Origin: Acidaminococcus fermentans
Lineage (GTDB): Bacteria; Bacillota_C; Negativicutes; Acidaminococcales; Acidaminococcaceae
Direction of reading: 5' to 3'
DNA length: 6,622 nt
NCBI GenBank assembly: GCA_004555735.1
Contig: SFHH01000113.1
Span: 1-6,622 of the forward strand
Both the position numbers and the translations under genes were made by a program. Positions within the stretch are counted from its first letter, which is position 1; the number at the start of each line of letters is the position of its first letter. Of this stretch, positions 6,190 to 6,622 are shown piece after piece. The notes beneath the pieces are model-generated. The model made no database searches and was not told where the DNA came from. It saw only the letters and a list, made by a program, of their open reading frames with translations.

Positions 6190-6420
6190 ATGGAAAAGGT
6201 TACTGCTGATTCCAGCATTATCGAAACGGTGCAGATGCACCCTGAAATCGTCAACATCTTCATGCAGTATGGTCTGGGCTGCATCGGCTGCATGGCCGCC
6301 AACTTCGAGACCATCGGCCAGGGCGCTGCTGCCCACGGCATCGACGTGGAAGCCCTGATCGCCGACATCAACGACTGCATCGCTGAAGTGGAAGGCGACG
6401 ACAAAAAAGAAGCAAAATAA
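6190..6420 (+). CDS. DUF1858 family small CxxC protein (hybrid-cluster-protein-associated type)
   Basis: A 76-residue acidic protein matching the DUF1858 / hybrid-cluster-protein-associated redox disulfide pattern: an N-terminal segment of the form ETVQMHPEIVNIFMQYGLGC, then the CIGC pair at 31-34, then a C-terminal helix ending in a charged DDKKEAK tail. A third cysteine (Cys63) lies in the helix. No signal peptide or membrane segment is seen, so it is probably cytoplasmic. The biochemical role of the family is not settled; the CxxC suggests thiol-disulfide exchange or metal binding, which is inference. It has a perfect AGGAGG at 6178-6183, 6 bases before the ATG, its own extended -10 promoter, and a strong terminator directly after, so it is probably a single-gene transcript. 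It is divergent from mraZ with 183 bases between starts, and nothing shows a functional tie to the dcw genes. Confidence 0.88.
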   Translation: MEKVTADSSIIETVQMHPEIVNIFMQYGLGCIGCMAANFETIGQGAAAHGIDVEALIADINDCIAEVEGDDKKEAK

Positions 6421-6428
6421 GGCACAAA

Positions 6429-6469
6429 AAAAGACGCTGTGAAAAATTTCCCACAGCGTCTTTTATTTT
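6429..6469 (+). terminator. Strong intrinsic terminator after the DUF1858 gene
   Basis: A perfect 13-bp stem (6429-6441 with 6452-6464, core GACGCTGTG/CACAGCGTC) closes a 10-base loop and runs into TTTTATTTT at 6461-6469. It begins 8 bases after the stop codon. The A-run on the 5' side (6426-6432) means it could also work on transcripts arriving from the right on the minus strand. Confidence 0.93.
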
Positions 6470-6523
6470 GCCAGCATTCGCTGGCTTCCTTTGGCTAGTG
6501 ACTAGTGACCAGTGACTAGTGAC
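6470..6523 (+). repeat. Heptamer repeat element, copy D
   Basis: Hairpin GCCAGC/GCTGGC with a 4-base loop (6470-6485), a 10-base linker TTCCTTTGGC (6486-6495), then four heptamers (6496-6523): units 1, 2 and 4 are TAGTGAC and unit 3 is CAGTGAC. It begins directly after the T-run of the first terminator. The heptamer sequence differs from A, B, C and E (TAG in place of TCG or GCG) while the linker is almost the same as in C. Confidence 0.82.
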
Positions 6524-6526
6524 GGG

Positions 6527-6555
6527 GGCTGTTGCATGCGCAACAGCCTCTTTTT
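6527..6555 (+). terminator. Second intrinsic-type terminator
   Basis: A perfect 9-bp stem GGCTGTTGC (6527-6535) with GCAACAGCC (6540-6548) closes a 4-base loop and is followed by TCTTTTT (6549-6555). It lies between repeat elements D and E, about 60 bases beyond the first terminator. It could be a backup terminator for the DUF1858 transcript. CCTC and GAGG around the T-run (6547-6559) can form a second small hairpin. Confidence 0.75.
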
Positions 6556-6558
6556 GAG

Positions 6559-6622
6559 GTCTCGGGTCTCGAGTCGTGAGTCTCGAGCCGTTGGATAGAA
6601 CCTGTTCCCATGGCCAGGTTCT
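6559..6622 (-). repeat. Heptamer repeat element, copy E
   Basis: On the minus strand: hairpin AGAACCTG/CAGGTTCT with a 10-base loop (6597-6622, reaching the window edge), a 10-base linker ATCCAACGGC (6587-6596), then four heptamers (6559-6586): units 1 and 3 are TCGAGAC, unit 2 is TCACGAC, unit 4 is CCGAGAC, followed by C. It faces copy D, with the second terminator between them. Confidence 0.78.

Noticed and set aside
6186..6425. Minus-strand open frame over the DUF1858 gene
   Set aside because: It is a shadow; the plus-strand frame has the family motif, promoter, ribosome binding site and terminator.

Overview
The window holds most of a division and cell wall (dcw) cluster on the minus strand, read from high to low coordinates: mraZ, rsmH (mraW), ftsL, murE, murF and mraY. 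A small CxxC redox-type gene (DUF1858 family) is divergent on the plus strand. The combination of strong AGGAGG-type ribosome binding sites, a meso-diaminopimelate-type MurE (DNPR motif), the order murE-murF-mraY and GC-rich codon use fits a Bacillota of the Negativicutes kind (an Acidaminococcus-like organism is my guess). This placement is inference from gene order and style, not from a search.

Layout. 1-57: tail end of the gap downstream of mraY, filled by a repeat element. 58-3882: mraY, murF and murE, translationally coupled by overlaps of 7 and 8 bases. 3883-4122: a 240-base gap between ftsL and murE, the place where many dcw clusters carry ftsI/pbpB; here it holds two oppositely oriented repeat elements and two further hairpins, and no ftsI. 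4123-5493: ftsL and rsmH. 5494-5580: another repeat element. 5581-6006: mraZ. 6007-6189: divergent regulatory region with a promoter for each direction and a three-repeat MraZ operator. 6190-6420: DUF1858 gene. 6421-6622: no gene, but two intrinsic terminators and two further repeat elements.

How the genes work together. MraZ represses the cluster from the operator. RsmH methylates 16S rRNA. FtsL is a divisome membrane protein. MurE and MurF add meso-diaminopimelate and D-Ala-D-Ala to the UDP-MurNAc peptide, and MraY moves the finished precursor onto undecaprenyl phosphate to make lipid I. The next genes (murD, ftsW, murG and so on) would be expected beyond position 1.

The most unusual content is not coding. 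Six copies of a modular intergenic element lie in 6.6 kb. Each copy is a perfect-stem hairpin, then a 9-12 base linker ending in GGC or GAC, then three or four tandem heptamers of the form NNNNGAC. The stems differ in sequence between copies but always pair, and the elements occupy every gene gap of more than 50 bases except the divergent promoter region. I do not recognise this as a named repeat family.
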